From the NCBI RefSeq assembly GCF_020171925.1, contig NZ_JAIVAR010000001.1, positions 1,240,001-1,304,000 on the forward strand: a DNA stretch of 64,000 bases. The letters run 5' to 3'. Source of the DNA: Rossellomorea aquimaris (GTDB taxonomy: Bacteria > Bacillota > Bacilli > Bacillales > Bacillaceae_B). The notes under the pieces were generated by a model. The model saw only the letters and a program-made list of their open reading frames with translations. It had not been told where the DNA came from and ran no database searches. A program made the position numbers and the translations under genes. How positions within the stretch are numbered: the first letter of the stretch is position 1; every line of letters starts with the position of its first letter. Of this stretch, positions 54,836 to 63,847 are shown one piece after another.

Positions 54836-56026
54836 TTAAGCGTATGAATGCAATCCTGCGATGATCAGATTCACCGCTACAAGGTTGAACATAATGATCG
54901 CAAACCCGATCACTGCGAGCCAAGCAGACTTTTCCCCATGCCACCCTTTAGAAAGTCTGAGATGAAGGAATGCCGCATAGAACAAGAATGTGATAAGCGC
55001 CCATACTTCCTTCGGGTCCCATCCCCAGAACCTGGTCCAAGCAATCTGGGCCCAAATCATGGCAAAGACCAAACCTCCCAATGTGAAGACAGGGAATCCG
55101 ATCAGCACCGAACGGTAACCGATCTCGTCCATTAAGTCTAAGTTGACGTTCTTGACAGCAGGCTGAAGCTTGGCAGCTACACGTTTCCTGAAAATCAAGC
55201 GAAGCAACAGGTAAATCGCGCCACCAGTGATGAATGACCAAATGACCGTATTCAATTTCTTCGCATTGATCAAGGCAGGCATTTCAACCCAAGGCTCCAT
55301 TGCACCCTTTGTGATCAGTTCACCCTCATTTGGCCCTACGAGCGGTGGGAGAGTATATTCAGAGACTGCCTCCTGACCCTGCTGATTCACATAGTTAAAG
55401 TTTGCTTCATAGTGAGATAAGGTAAACCCTGTGGATGCCACAATGAACCCGAAAACGGCGATGATCCCAAATAACACCGCTTCAAGCCAAAATGACTGTT
55501 TTCCTCCCTTTGTATGATCAACGGACTTCAATAAGTAAATCAAACCGGCAACAAAGCTGATTGCAAGGATCGACTCCCCTGCAGCAACCGTGGTTACATG
55601 TATTTTAAGCCAGTCACTTTGAAGTGCCGGGATCAAAGGGCTGATGTCTTTCGGGAACATACTCGCATAGGCGATGATCAACAGCGCAATCGGCAATGCG
55701 ACTACACCAAGGACCGTTTTCTTGTAAATGAAGTAGATGATGATGAACGAACCTACCAAAGTCATCCCGAAAAATGTAGTATATTCAAACAGATTACTTA
55801 CCGGTGCATGTCCAGCCACAGCCCATCTCAGAAAGAAAAAGCCTAACTGGGAAGCAAATCCGATTATCGTGATCACGATTCCGATGAGGCCCCACTTGCT
55901 TTGATTTGTTTCAGTTGTATTCTTCTGACGGATGCTCCCACCAAGAAACAATGTTGCAATCAAGTACATGATAAAAGCGATATAAAGCAAGTTACTGCTT
56001 AAATCGGCCATTGATGTCGCTGTCAT
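54836..56026 (-). CDS. resC: Cytochrome c biogenesis protein ResC (CcsA family)
   Basis: 396 residues with about eight to ten transmembrane helices. The tryptophan-rich haem-handling motif [15 protein letters not shown] lies near residue 335, and conserved histidines flank it. With ResB it forms the system II complex that exports haem and attaches it to apocytochromes. The ATG at 56024-56026 is kept because AAGGAGG lies six to seven bases upstream, although MADLSSNLL five codons later aligns with the B. subtilis start. Confidence 0.95.
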   Translation of the reverse strand: MTATSMADLSSNLLYIAFIMYLIATLFLGGSIRQKNTTETNQSKWGLIGIVITIIGFASQLGFFFLRWAVAGHAPVSNLFEYTTFFGMTLVGSFIIIYFIYKKTVLGVVALPIALLIIAYASMFPKDISPLIPALQSDWLKIHVTTVAAGESILAISFVAGLIYLLKSVDHTKGGKQSFWLEAVLFGIIAVFGFIVASTGFTLSHYEANFNYVNQQGQEAVSEYTLPPLVGPNEGELITKGAMEPWVEMPALINAKKLNTVIWSFITGGAIYLLLRLIFRKRVAAKLQPAVKNVNLDLMDEIGYRSVLIGFPVFTLGGLVFAMIWAQIAWTRFWGWDPKEVWALITFLFYAAFLHLRLSKGWHGEKSAWLAVIGFAIIMFNLVAVNLIIAGLHSYA

Positions 56027-56041
56027 CCTCGTTCCTCCTTA

Positions 56042-57682
56042 CTACTCTTCCTTTTTCTCTTTTTCTTGATTCTCCTGCTGATCCTCAGGCATGGTTATAT
56101 CCGTTCCGTCAAGAATGCCTTGAAGTTCATTCTTCAGCCCGAACCAGCCTTTATTCGTGTGAGCGGCCACTATCAAACTACCATCCTGAAGTCTTCTGAA
56201 CCAGATTCTCCGGTGATGCCAATAAGCTCCTTGAACGACCCCTATCATGAAGATTGCACCTCCGAGTGCGAGAATCCAAAGCGTCAGATCCTTATGAACG
56301 GTCAAGGCAGACACATCGCGGGTTTCGACACCAGCGAAGGAAACTTTAAAGTCATTGTCACCGAGGGGTTCCAAGTTCTTTCTAATCCCTACAAAACTGA
56401 TTTCACCATCGGGCTTTTCAGGTGAGAACATTTTGAAAAGGAAGGCTGGATTATCAGGGATCGGCTTATCCGATATCGGTTCCCCGCTTTCATCAAATCC
56501 TGTGAAGTTCGGGTAATAGCCCATCAGCTCAATTTTATACCCATCATCGAAGCGATATTCTTCTTGTGGGTCGAATAGATCGACAGTGAATTCACCGAAA
56601 GTCTTCCCGCTTTCTTTGTTATCGAACGTAAATGACATGGATTTGAATTCATCCAGCTTGTAGCTTGTCTGGTACACTGCAAAGTTATCAAATTTCAGCG
56701 GGTGATTGACTTTGATCGAATCCTCTTTGTGCAGATTCAATTTCGCCTTTTCACCGGGAAGGGTCTTCCCGGACTCCTTATAAAGAGCCACGTCAGATTG
56801 ATAGTTTTTCGCAATATCACCTACACGGTCGATCGATTGCTGGAAAACCTCCTTGTCCCCTTCACCATAATTCTCCAACGTGAATCCTTTATTCTCAATG
56901 TAGTATTCATCATTGGTACCGGGAACGACCTTCTTCTCGCCCTCGCGGATCCATATTGTTTGATCGATATACATACCAGGCACAAATCTCAGCATACCGC
57001 CGATCAAAAAGATGATAAGACCTACGTGATTCACATATGGCCCCCATCTGGAAAATCGATTTTTCTCGGCAAGTATATTTCCATCTTCTTCGCGAACCTT
57101 GTATTTCCTGCTTTTCAGATTCTTCTTTACCTTTTCGAGGTTATCATCCAGCTTCACCGTTTCCGACTTTCCGTATACCCGCTGCCGTTTCAAGAAGCTT
57201 TCATGGCGAGACACCCTCTGTGTCTTTAGTGCGCGATGCAATGGTATGACCCGGTCCAGACTGCAAATGACCAGGGAAACACCGATTGATGCAATCAGCA
57301 AGAGATACCACCAGGAACCGTAAAGATCGTGAAACCCTAGGGTATAATAGAGCTTTCCGGCAAAGCCGTATACCTCCTCATAGTATTGATCAGGCGGCTG
57401 TACGGACGGGATATATTGCTGTTGCGGGAAAATTGTGCCGACCGCGGAAGCGATCAACGTGACGACAATCAACCACACCCCCACTTTTACAGAGGAGAAG
57501 AAATTCCACACTTTATCGACCATCGATTTATTATAAGTCTGGGAGCGCCTCGCACTTCCTTCATAGCGCATGTCATACAGCTTTTCTTGCTTTGCTTCAT
57601 CTGTCAGGGCACGTCCGCACGATTCACACAGTACCGTACCAATCGGATTGACGTGTCCACATTCACATTTGATTTCTTTCAT
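56042..57682 (-). CDS. resB: Cytochrome c biogenesis protein ResB (Ccs1 family)
   Basis: 546 residues. An N-terminal zinc ribbon (CECGHVNPIGTVLCESCG) precedes transmembrane helices near residues 65-85, 120-140, 215-235 and 455-475, with a large domain on the outer side between them. ResB pairs with ResC in system II cytochrome c maturation. It lies 15 bp upstream of resC and 39 bp after resA. Confidence 0.95.
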   Translation of the reverse strand: MKEIKCECGHVNPIGTVLCESCGRALTDEAKQEKLYDMRYEGSARRSQTYNKSMVDKVWNFFSSVKVGVWLIVVTLIASAVGTIFPQQQYIPSVQPPDQYYEEVYGFAGKLYYTLGFHDLYGSWWYLLLIASIGVSLVICSLDRVIPLHRALKTQRVSRHESFLKRQRVYGKSETVKLDDNLEKVKKNLKSRKYKVREEDGNILAEKNRFSRWGPYVNHVGLIIFLIGGMLRFVPGMYIDQTIWIREGEKKVVPGTNDEYYIENKGFTLENYGEGDKEVFQQSIDRVGDIAKNYQSDVALYKESGKTLPGEKAKLNLHKEDSIKVNHPLKFDNFAVYQTSYKLDEFKSMSFTFDNKESGKTFGEFTVDLFDPQEEYRFDDGYKIELMGYYPNFTGFDESGEPISDKPIPDNPAFLFKMFSPEKPDGEISFVGIRKNLEPLGDNDFKVSFAGVETRDVSALTVHKDLTLWILALGGAIFMIGVVQGAYWHHRRIWFRRLQDGSLIVAAHTNKGWFGLKNELQGILDGTDITMPEDQQENQEKEKKEE

Positions 57683-57721
57683 AGAAAAGACTCCTTATGT
57701 TAAGTTCAAACTCCTGTGACA

Positions 57722-58252
57722 TTACGGTTTGATGCTTTCCATATATTTTCTTACATCTTCTTCCGTCATGGTCCCTGTAAGTACCTTTTCCACTTCCCCT
57801 TCTGGGTTTATGAGGAAAGTAGTAGGGAGCGGATCCACTCCATATGCATTCAAGACGTCATCATTCTTATCAATGACGATGGGAAATTCAAGGTCGTGCT
57901 TCGAAGCGAATCGATTGACCAGAAACTCGGATTCACCTACATTCACCGCCAGCACCTGTACCCCTTGATCTTTGAATTCTTTATACTGATTGTTCATATA
58001 AGGCATCTCTTTCTCGCATGGCTTGCACCATGTCCCCCAGAAGTTAAGGAAGACACCCTGTCCCTTATATTCCGAAAGCTTGTGCTGAGTACCTTCCATA
58101 TCAGTTAGCACAAAGTCCGGAGCAGGATCGCCTGCTTGGATTTTGCCCCTTTCATCCTTGGTAAAGTTTGCATACAGTGTATACACAACTGCTGATGTTA
58201 ATAGGATGAGTATGATGGTTCTAATCAGCAGCCTGCGCTTCTTCTTGTTCAC
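57722..58252 (-). CDS. resA: Thiol-disulfide oxidoreductase ResA
   Basis: 176 residues. A membrane anchor (RTIILILLTSAVVYTLY) holds a thioredoxin-like domain on the outer face. The redox pair is WCKPCEKEM (the B. subtilis enzyme has WCEPC), and a conserved Glu follows as in ResA, which reduces the disulfide of apocytochrome c so haem can be attached. First gene of resABCDE. Confidence 0.96.
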   Translation of the reverse strand: MNKKKRRLLIRTIILILLTSAVVYTLYANFTKDERGKIQAGDPAPDFVLTDMEGTQHKLSEYKGQGVFLNFWGTWCKPCEKEMPYMNNQYKEFKDQGVQVLAVNVGESEFLVNRFASKHDLEFPIVIDKNDDVLNAYGVDPLPTTFLINPEGEVEKVLTGTMTEEDVRKYMESIKP

Positions 58253-58370
58253 GTAACGATCCCTCCACTATGTAATCGCTCTCACACTTGGAAATAATTC
58301 CTTACAACAGGAAAGGGCCTGATAGAAGATCAGTCCCTAAAATAGTCTGTTATCACACGAGTACTATGTA

Positions 58371-58401
58371 GGAAATACCCCAGCGAAAGCCGGGGATTTC
58401 C
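58371..58401 (-). promoter_or_regulatory. 5-prime stem-loop in the res operon leader
   Basis: Stem GGAAATACCCC with its complement GGGGATTTCC (one-base difference) around AGCGAAAGCC. A TATAAT at 58407-58412 on the minus strand places a transcription start at about 58400, so this hairpin would form the very 5-prime end of the resA mRNA. It may instead terminate rluB transcription. Confidence 0.5.
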
Positions 58402-58476
58402 CATTCATTATAGCATTTATCAGAACACTCAAATGTGAAAGTTATGAATGATATGTGACACTTTCAACCGTTCGGG

Positions 58477-59208
58477 TTAACGAATGCTCCCCGTTTCAGC
58501 AAGTGTCCGCAATTGCTTGACCTCATGCGGACTAAGTTCACGCCCATCCCCAGCATTTAAGCCGTGTAGCGTAAGAAAAGCGAAACGTTCGCGTTTTAAC
58601 TTTTGAACCGGGTGACCGATCGCTTCGAACATTCTTCTTACTTGGCGATTCCTTCCTTCATGGATGGTTATTTCGGCAATCGACTTCCCTTGTTTCTTAT
58701 CGATGCTGAGTACTTTTACCTTGGCCGGAGCCGTCATGCCATCTTCAAGTTTGATTCCTTTTTCAAGCTCCCTGATTTTATGTTTTGGAGGGATTCCCTT
58801 TAATCGTGCTACATATGTTTTTTCTATTCCACTGCTCGGGTGCATGAGCAGATTGGCAAACTCCCCATCATTTGTAAGGAGCAATAATCCGGATGTATCA
58901 TAATCAAGACGGCCGACAGGGTAGATCCTTTCCTCAATCTCCGGGAAAAAGTCCGTTACGACTTTCCTATCTTTATCATCCGTGACAGCTGAGATGACAC
59001 CCCTCGGTTTATATAGCATATAATAGACTTTGTTTTCTCGTTCGATTTGGACACCATTCACTTCGACTTTATCGGATGATGATACCTTCGTACCGAGTTC
59101 CTTGACGACTCCACCATTCACTTTCACTTTGCCTTCTATAATTAATTGTTCAGCTTTGCGCCTGGAAGCAACGCCGCTGTGAGCAATTACCTTTTGTAAA
59201 CGTTCCAC
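58477..59208 (-). CDS. rluB: 23S rRNA pseudouridine synthase B
   Basis: 243 residues from the GTG at 59206-59208, giving VERLQKVIAHSGVASRRKAE, with GAGGTGG upstream; the longer frame has no similarity. An N-terminal S4 RNA-binding domain is followed by the RsuA/RluB catalytic domain with the Asp in GRLDYDTSGLLLLTNDG. It modifies 23S rRNA helix 89 in the peptidyl transferase region. Monocistronic between the repeat region and resA. Confidence 0.95.
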   Translation of the reverse strand: MERLQKVIAHSGVASRRKAEQLIIEGKVKVNGGVVKELGTKVSSSDKVEVNGVQIERENKVYYMLYKPRGVISAVTDDKDRKVVTDFFPEIEERIYPVGRLDYDTSGLLLLTNDGEFANLLMHPSSGIEKTYVARLKGIPPKHKIRELEKGIKLEDGMTAPAKVKVLSIDKKQGKSIAEITIHEGRNRQVRRMFEAIGHPVQKLKRERFAFLTLHGLNAGDGRELSPHEVKQLRTLAETGSIR

Positions 59209-59290
59209 GGTATTCCACCTCTTCTGTTTTTCAAATACTTTTGTCTTCATGAATTATTACATAATCAGGACAAAATAGAAAGGTAAAAAG

Positions 59291-59316
59291 AAAAAACAGC
59301 CGGGGTGGCTGTTTTT
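59291..59316 (-). terminator. Hairpin upstream of rluB (bidirectional terminator type)
   Basis: Stem AAAAACAGCC/GGCTGTTTTT with loop GGGGT. It looks like a terminator for transcripts from spmB entering from the right (minus strand tail TTTTTTCTTTTT). Confidence 0.75.
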
Positions 59317-59324
59317 GTGATTGT

Positions 59325-59420
59325 GGGGATGGATGGGATTGTGGGTTGGTGTTGGTTGGATTGTTGGTTGGTGTTGTCGAGTGGATTTCCGGTTGGTGGA
59401 GTGGTTGAGTAGTGGCTTGA
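59325..59420 (+). repeat. GT-rich tract with G-quadruplex potential
   Basis: Strong G/T strand bias with repeated GGTTGGTGTTG units. Positions 59344-59359 read GGTTGGTGTTGGTTGG, four GG pairs with short T/G loops, able to form a two-layer G-quadruplex. A second partial copy lies at 59366-59376. No coding sense. It leads into repeat copy C. Confidence 0.6.
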
Positions 59421-59439
59421 CGATTGATTATATGCGTCA

Positions 59440-59690
59440 TGATCAGCCAATCCACAAAAAACAACCACTTCTCACATTTTAGACCCTTAATTTGTCTGTT
59501 TTTAATAAAATCTTCTCATTTTCTCTCAAAAAGCCTCTTCCCCATGCTAAAAGCACGCCGAACAGTATACCCCTCATTGTATTCTGGCGGATATATTATC
59601 AATATTGAGGGAGTTATTATCAAAAACACAACTATATTATCAAAACCGGACCTGTTATTATCAAAAATCCAACTATATTATCAAAAAGCG
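59440..59690 (+). repeat. Iteron-bearing dispersed repeat, copy C
   Basis: Same plan as copies A and B: block ACCCTTAATTTGTC (59483-59496) with AATAAAATC, then ATACCCCTCATTGTATTCTGGCGG, then five TATTATC iterons starting at 59594, 59615, 59635, 59656 and 59676 (spacings 21, 20, 21, 20). The distance from block to first iteron (111 bp) equals that of copy A. A 111-codon frame running through it has no recognisable product. Confidence 0.8.
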
Positions 59691-59758
59691 TTTTGCATCA
59701 AGTTTAACTATGCATTGTTGACTAAATATGTGCCTTTGGCCGATCTCACACCAACATG

Positions 59759-59791
59759 AAGTCGACTGGGGGTCGAATCCCCCTCCCACCT
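59759..59791 (+). other. tRNA T-arm-like fragment
   Basis: GTCGACTGGGGGTCGAATCCCCCTCCCACC looks like the T-arm and 3-prime acceptor strand of a tRNA or tmRNA, with the GTCGAAT loop closed by a GGGG/CCCC stem. No matching 5-prime half is found in the 75 bp upstream, and CCA is replaced by ACCTAA, so it is not an intact tRNA gene. Confidence 0.4.
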
Positions 59792-59843
59792 AAAAGATGA
59801 CCAAGATCTTAGCACTTCCCAAAACAAAGGTACCAGCTGATCC

Positions 59844-60374
59844 TTATGCAAACATAATCGTTACGATGAAAATCGCAGCAGCGATCCCGACAAGGTCTGC
59901 AAGCAGGCCGACCTTGAGGGCATCACCCATTTTCCTGATTCCCACCGCCCCGAAGTAGACGGTCAACACATAAAGGGTCGTATCGGTGCTTCCTTGCAAG
60001 GTGGATGCAAGCCTCCCGATGAATGAATCAGGACCATAGGATGCGACGATGTCGCTCATCATCCCGAGTGCGGCGGTACCAGAGATCGGCCGGATGATCG
60101 CAAGCGGTACAATTTCAGGTGGTATGCCCATGGCAAGAAGTGCAGGTCGCATCAGGCCGACAAAGAATTCCAAAGCTCCCGATTCCCTGAACACAGTGAT
60201 GGCTACAAGCATCCCGATCAAAAAAGGAATGATTGAGATTGCAATCTTGACACCCTCTTTTCCACCTTCTACAAACACTTCATAAGTGGGGACCTTCTTT
60301 AGTGTCCCATAAACCAAAATCAGACCAATCATGAGCGGGATCAGCCAGAGTGATATCGTTGAAATCAATTGCAT
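59844..60374 (-). CDS. spmB: Spore maturation protein B
   Basis: 176 residues with about five transmembrane helices and nucleoside-recognition (Gate) type sequence, including ISIIPFLIGMLVAITVFRE and RPISGTAALGMMSDIVASY. Together with SpmA it is needed for proper spore core dehydration and heat resistance. Starts directly after the spmA stop. About 590 bp of repeats follow before rluB. Confidence 0.94.
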   Translation of the reverse strand: MQLISTISLWLIPLMIGLILVYGTLKKVPTYEVFVEGGKEGVKIAISIIPFLIGMLVAITVFRESGALEFFVGLMRPALLAMGIPPEIVPLAIIRPISGTAALGMMSDIVASYGPDSFIGRLASTLQGSTDTTLYVLTVYFGAVGIRKMGDALKVGLLADLVGIAAAIFIVTIMFA

Positions 60375-60968
60375 CTATTTCACCTCACGACGGGTTCGTC
60401 TGTAATGAAAATACCGGTCTATTGCGATGGCGCCAATGGTGGATAACAATGTTGCAATCAATGTCGGACCGACGATTTCGGTCGGTGATGCCGAATCATA
60501 TTTCATACGGATGGCAATCACGGTCGTCGGGATGATGGTCAGGCTTGATGTATTGATTGCCAGGAATGTAATCATCGACCGGCTCGCTGTATCCTTTCCA
60601 CCGTTTAACTTCTTTAACTGCTCCATGGCCTTGATTCCCAGCGGAGTCGCGGCATTCCCGAGTCCGAACATATTTGCGATCATATTGGAAAGGATATAGC
60701 CCATTGCAGGGTGATCATCCGGAACCTCAGGGAATAATCGTTTTACAAATGGCCTGAAAAGTTTCGCCAACTTATCCAGAAGACCCGCTTCCTGTGCAAT
60801 CCTCATGATCCCGAGCCAGAATACCAATACACTGACCAAACCGATACATAGTGTCACTGCCTCGTTCGCTGATTTAAAGATGGCTTCATTGACTTCTTCC
60901 ATCCTGCCATTGATCATGGCAAACAGAAGTCCGATTATGGTCATCCCGACCCAGATTAGATTAACCAT
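60375..60968 (-). CDS. spmA: Spore maturation protein A
   Basis: 197 residues, membrane protein of the same Gate-domain family as SpmB. Motifs include LVFWLGIMRIAQEAGLLDKLA and NMIANMFGLGNAATPLGIKAM. Acts with SpmB in spore core dehydration. Its start overlaps the dacB stop by 8 bp, so dacB-spmA-spmB is one coupled operon under sigma-E. Confidence 0.95.
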   Translation of the reverse strand: MVNLIWVGMTIIGLLFAMINGRMEEVNEAIFKSANEAVTLCIGLVSVLVFWLGIMRIAQEAGLLDKLAKLFRPFVKRLFPEVPDDHPAMGYILSNMIANMFGLGNAATPLGIKAMEQLKKLNGGKDTASRSMITFLAINTSSLTIIPTTVIAIRMKYDSASPTEIVGPTLIATLLSTIGAIAIDRYFHYRRTRREVK

Positions 60969-62127
60969 CCTGCCTTACCCCAAGAAAAGTCTCCATCGAG
61001 GATTCCCAAAATTTCCACCAGCTTTTCTTTTCTTTCTTACCAGTCTCAACCTTATAAAACACTGGCAGCGAATCCATTTCTTTATCATCCAGGTAGATGA
61101 CGGCCTTCCCTACCACTTCTGGCACCTTCTCAGCCCTACTCCACTCTTTGTCCGGTTTTAACATTTTATATTCGATTCTAACGGACTCTTCCTCATCATC
61201 ATTCAACGACATCGTCACATTTCGCTTCACGTATACCTTGCCACTGTAGAATTCATCATCAAAATCCTTTATCAGACCTTTTTCCAATACAGTTTTGTAA
61301 TCAAACTGTTTAAAACCATATTCGAACATCCCAATGTGGTCATTCCAATCATCCGATGCATTCAAGGTGACCGCGATTAAATGTTCCCCATCTTTGGAGG
61401 CAGTGGACACAAGCGTTCGTTTGGCACGTTTCGTGTAGCCGGTCTTGCCTCCGGTACTGTATTTATATAGCTCTGTTAATAAGCGGTTTTTATTTTTCCA
61501 TTTACGGTCCCATACCTCATCGGGATTTGGCGCTTTATGGACTTTAGTGCCCGAGATTTCCTTGTAGACATCGTTCTCCATCGCGTATTTCGTCAATAGG
61601 GCCATGTCGTACGCGGTTGAGTAGTGATCCTCATGATCATCCAGTCCGTGAGGGTTTGAAAAATGCGTATTGACCATTCCAATTTCCGAAGCTTTTTTAT
61701 TCATCAAATAAACGAATCCCTCAAGGCTTCCTCCTACCGACTCTGCGATTGCCACGGCAGAATCGTTTCCAGACCTGAGCATCAAGCCGTAAACAAGATC
61801 TTCAAGCTTTATCTTTTCACCAGCTTTAAGATAAAGTGATGAACCTTCCGTCCCAGAAGCATTTGACGAAACGGTCACTTTTTCATCCATCTTCCCGGAC
61901 TCGATTGCAATGATCGCCGTCATGATTTTTGTTATGCTGGCAATCCTGCTTTTCGTATTTGCATCTTTTTCATATAGGACCCTCCCTGTCTCACCGTCCA
62001 TGAGGATGGCCCTTTGCGCACTGACAGACGGTGCCGCTTGAACTTCGTTAGAAACAAGTACAAACAATATGGCGAAAATCAGCGTATAATATATGTAAAT
62101 TTTTTTACGATTCCTGCCCACATACAT
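60961..62127 (-). CDS. dacB: Sporulation D-alanyl-D-alanine carboxypeptidase DacB (PBP5*)
   Basis: 388 residues. A signal peptide (IYYTLIFAILFVLVSNEVQA) precedes the penicillin-binding domain with catalytic SITK (SxxK), SGND (SxN) and GGKTGYTKRAKRT (KTG). A C-terminal beta domain and an amphipathic, basic membrane-binding tail (KKEKKSWWKFWESSMETFL) complete it. It trims stem peptides in the spore cortex, controlling cross-linking. The start lies 35 bp from a strong sigma-E promoter. Confidence 0.95.
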   Translation of the reverse strand: MYVGRNRKKIYIYYTLIFAILFVLVSNEVQAAPSVSAQRAILMDGETGRVLYEKDANTKSRIASITKIMTAIIAIESGKMDEKVTVSSNASGTEGSSLYLKAGEKIKLEDLVYGLMLRSGNDSAVAIAESVGGSLEGFVYLMNKKASEIGMVNTHFSNPHGLDDHEDHYSTAYDMALLTKYAMENDVYKEISGTKVHKAPNPDEVWDRKWKNKNRLLTELYKYSTGGKTGYTKRAKRTLVSTASKDGEHLIAVTLNASDDWNDHIGMFEYGFKQFDYKTVLEKGLIKDFDDEFYSGKVYVKRNVTMSLNDDEEESVRIEYKMLKPDKEWSRAEKVPEVVGKAVIYLDDKEMDSLPVFYKVETGKKEKKSWWKFWESSMETFLGVRQDG

Positions 62128-62161
62128 CTACCCCTTTACAGAACTTTGAAGTATTTGTACA

Positions 62162-62189
62162 AGTTTATGCAGGACAAGTGTTAATATGA
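62162..62189 (-). promoter_or_regulatory. Sigma-E promoter of dacB-spmAB
   Basis: On the minus strand TCATATT (62183-62189), 13 bases, CATAAACT (62162-62169): every position fits the sigma-E consensus (KMATATT, CATAMAHT). Places the start site near 62155, 28 bp before the dacB ATG. Confidence 0.88.
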
Positions 62190-62287
62190 TTGAAACATAT
62201 ACTTTGTATAGGTGCTTCACTTCCCAGAATCAAATTCCAGCATTGCCGCGGTTGGATCGGGATCGATATAAGATTCTTTAGCTGGGC

Positions 62288-62325
62288 ACAAAAAAACACG
62301 GAGGTCGTTGGACCTATCCGTGTCG
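62288..62325 (-). terminator. Terminator after scpB
   Basis: Stem ACACGGA..GGTC paired with GACC..TCCGTGT; minus-strand tail TTTTTTTGTG. It lies just beyond the scpB stop. Confidence 0.85.
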
Positions 62326-62334
62326 AGTGAGGGA

Positions 62335-62934
62335 TCATCCCTCGTCTGATTCAATTGTTTCTTGAAACTTTTCAAAAAACAAATCCGCTTCATCTTGAGA
62401 AGCGTCTTCTTGTATATTCTCCGGAAGCGGCGGAAGCTCTTCGAGGTTATTCAAACCGAAATAATCCAGGAATTCCGTCGTCGTGCCGAAGAGATAAGCG
62501 CGTCCGGTACCCTCCGCTCTCCCGACTTCCTTAACAAGTCCTTTAGAAGTAAGGGTTGAGATCGGGCGTTCCGTTTTGACTCCCCTTATTTGTTCGATTT
62601 CGACCCTTGTGATCGGCTGCTTATAAGCGATGATGGCAAGCGTTTCGAGTGCAGCTTGAGACAATGAGCTGACGCTCGGGGATTCCACCAATTTCTTAAG
62701 GTAATCGGCATGAACTTTCTTCGTCACAAGCTGAAACGTACCCGCCAGTTCGGTTATATAGATCCCTCTCGTTTCATCATTCTCATAATCTTTCTTTAAG
62801 TCCTGTAAACGTGCATTTGCCTCTTCTTCACTCAGTTCAAGAACGGAACAGACTTGCTTCAATGAAAGGCCCTCATCTCCGGCTGCGAATAATAAACTCT
62901 CCAGGATACCTCTCCAATTAATGTTGTCCAACAA
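62335..62934 (-). CDS. scpB: Segregation and condensation protein B
   Basis: 199 residues with the two winged-helix domains of ScpB ([19 protein letters not shown], and [27 protein letters not shown]). With ScpA it forms the kleisin-kite part of the Smc condensin complex that organises and segregates the chromosome. Overlaps the scpA end by 17 bp. B. subtilis ypuI, usually between scpB and dacB, is absent: only 207 bp separate them. Confidence 0.96.
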   Translation of the reverse strand: MLDNINWRGILESLLFAAGDEGLSLKQVCSVLELSEEEANARLQDLKKDYENDETRGIYITELAGTFQLVTKKVHADYLKKLVESPSVSSLSQAALETLAIIAYKQPITRVEIEQIRGVKTERPISTLTSKGLVKEVGRAEGTGRAYLFGTTTEFLDYFGLNNLEELPPLPENIQEDASQDEADLFFEKFQETIESDEG

Positions 62935-63682
62935 GTCCTACCTCCTCACATGACTCTACAAATATCTCCGTGAAATTATTCTCTTGATCTACGATGATCT
63001 GCTTTCTTTTCATCAATTCCAGAACAGCAAGGAAAGTGACGACAAGATGTTCTTTATCATCAGAAGGAAACAGGTCAGTGAACGGAGTTCTTTCCTTTAC
63101 CTGCCTCAAACTGCTTATGATTTCCTCCATCCGTTTCTCGATGGATATTTCTTGTCTTGTGATCCTTGTCTGTATCGGCCGCTGAATTTTCTTTCTTCTC
63201 AAAAGTTTATGAAACGCACCGAGCATATCATACAAAGATACGTTTATATCAGACTGCTTAGAGTCGTCTTCATCAACATATTCCGTCAAGTCACTCGGTG
63301 GTTTTGTGAAGACCTGTCCCCTCTCTTCTTCGCGGGATTTCAATTCAATCGCAGCTTCTTTAAACTTTCTGTATTCCACCAGTCTCTCGACTAATTCATC
63401 CCTTGGATCTTCCTCTTCAAATTCAATGTCTTCGTCCACGACCCCATCATCATGTTTCGGAAGGAGCATTTTGCTTTTGATGGCAAGCAGTGTTGCTGCC
63501 ATTACCAGATACTCACTTGCCACATCAAGCTGAAGGTCTTTCATTGTATGTACAAATAATAAATATTGCTCTGTTATTTGAGCCATCGGTATGTCATATA
63601 TATCGACTTCTAACGTATTGATAAGATGCAAGAGAAGGTCCAGTGGTCCTTCAAACGCATCAATCTTCACATTGTATTCCAC
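62918..63682 (-). CDS. scpA: Segregation and condensation protein A (kleisin)
   Basis: 254 residues if GTG at 63680-63682 is the start, which matches the usual [21 protein letters not shown] beginning and has GGTGAT upstream; ATG codons three and nine codons further up are alternatives. Family marks: [33 protein letters not shown] and the C-terminal winged helix ([16 protein letters not shown]). It bridges Smc heads with ScpB. An acidic stretch (about residues 85-100) precedes the middle region. Confidence 0.94.
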   Translation of the reverse strand: MEYNVKIDAFEGPLDLLLHLINTLEVDIYDIPMAQITEQYLLFVHTMKDLQLDVASEYLVMAATLLAIKSKMLLPKHDDGVVDEDIEFEEEDPRDELVERLVEYRKFKEAAIELKSREEERGQVFTKPPSDLTEYVDEDDSKQSDINVSLYDMLGAFHKLLRRKKIQRPIQTRITRQEISIEKRMEEIISSLRQVKERTPFTDLFPSDDKEHLVVTFLAVLELMKRKQIIVDQENNFTEIFVESCEEVGLVGQH

Positions 63683-63847
63683 AATATCACCAGTTTCCAT
63701 TCCATTCATTCCAAAGAGCTACTTCTACTAGTATAGTAGATTCACATCCAATCTCCAATAGTAATTTTTTGAATGGACGTCCCCTTTCCGGTCCACTTTC
63801 CGATATCATAAGAAAAATGATACACTAACTAGAAAAGGAGGGTACAC

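Noticed and set aside
59231..59464. Minus-strand frame of 77 codons in the GT-rich tract
   Set aside because: Low-complexity Pro/Thr/Asn peptide caused by the GT bias and overlapping the rluB start and a terminator; not a credible gene.
59716..59791. Complete tRNA gene
   Set aside because: No 5-prime acceptor strand, D-arm or anticodon arm precedes the T-arm-like fragment.
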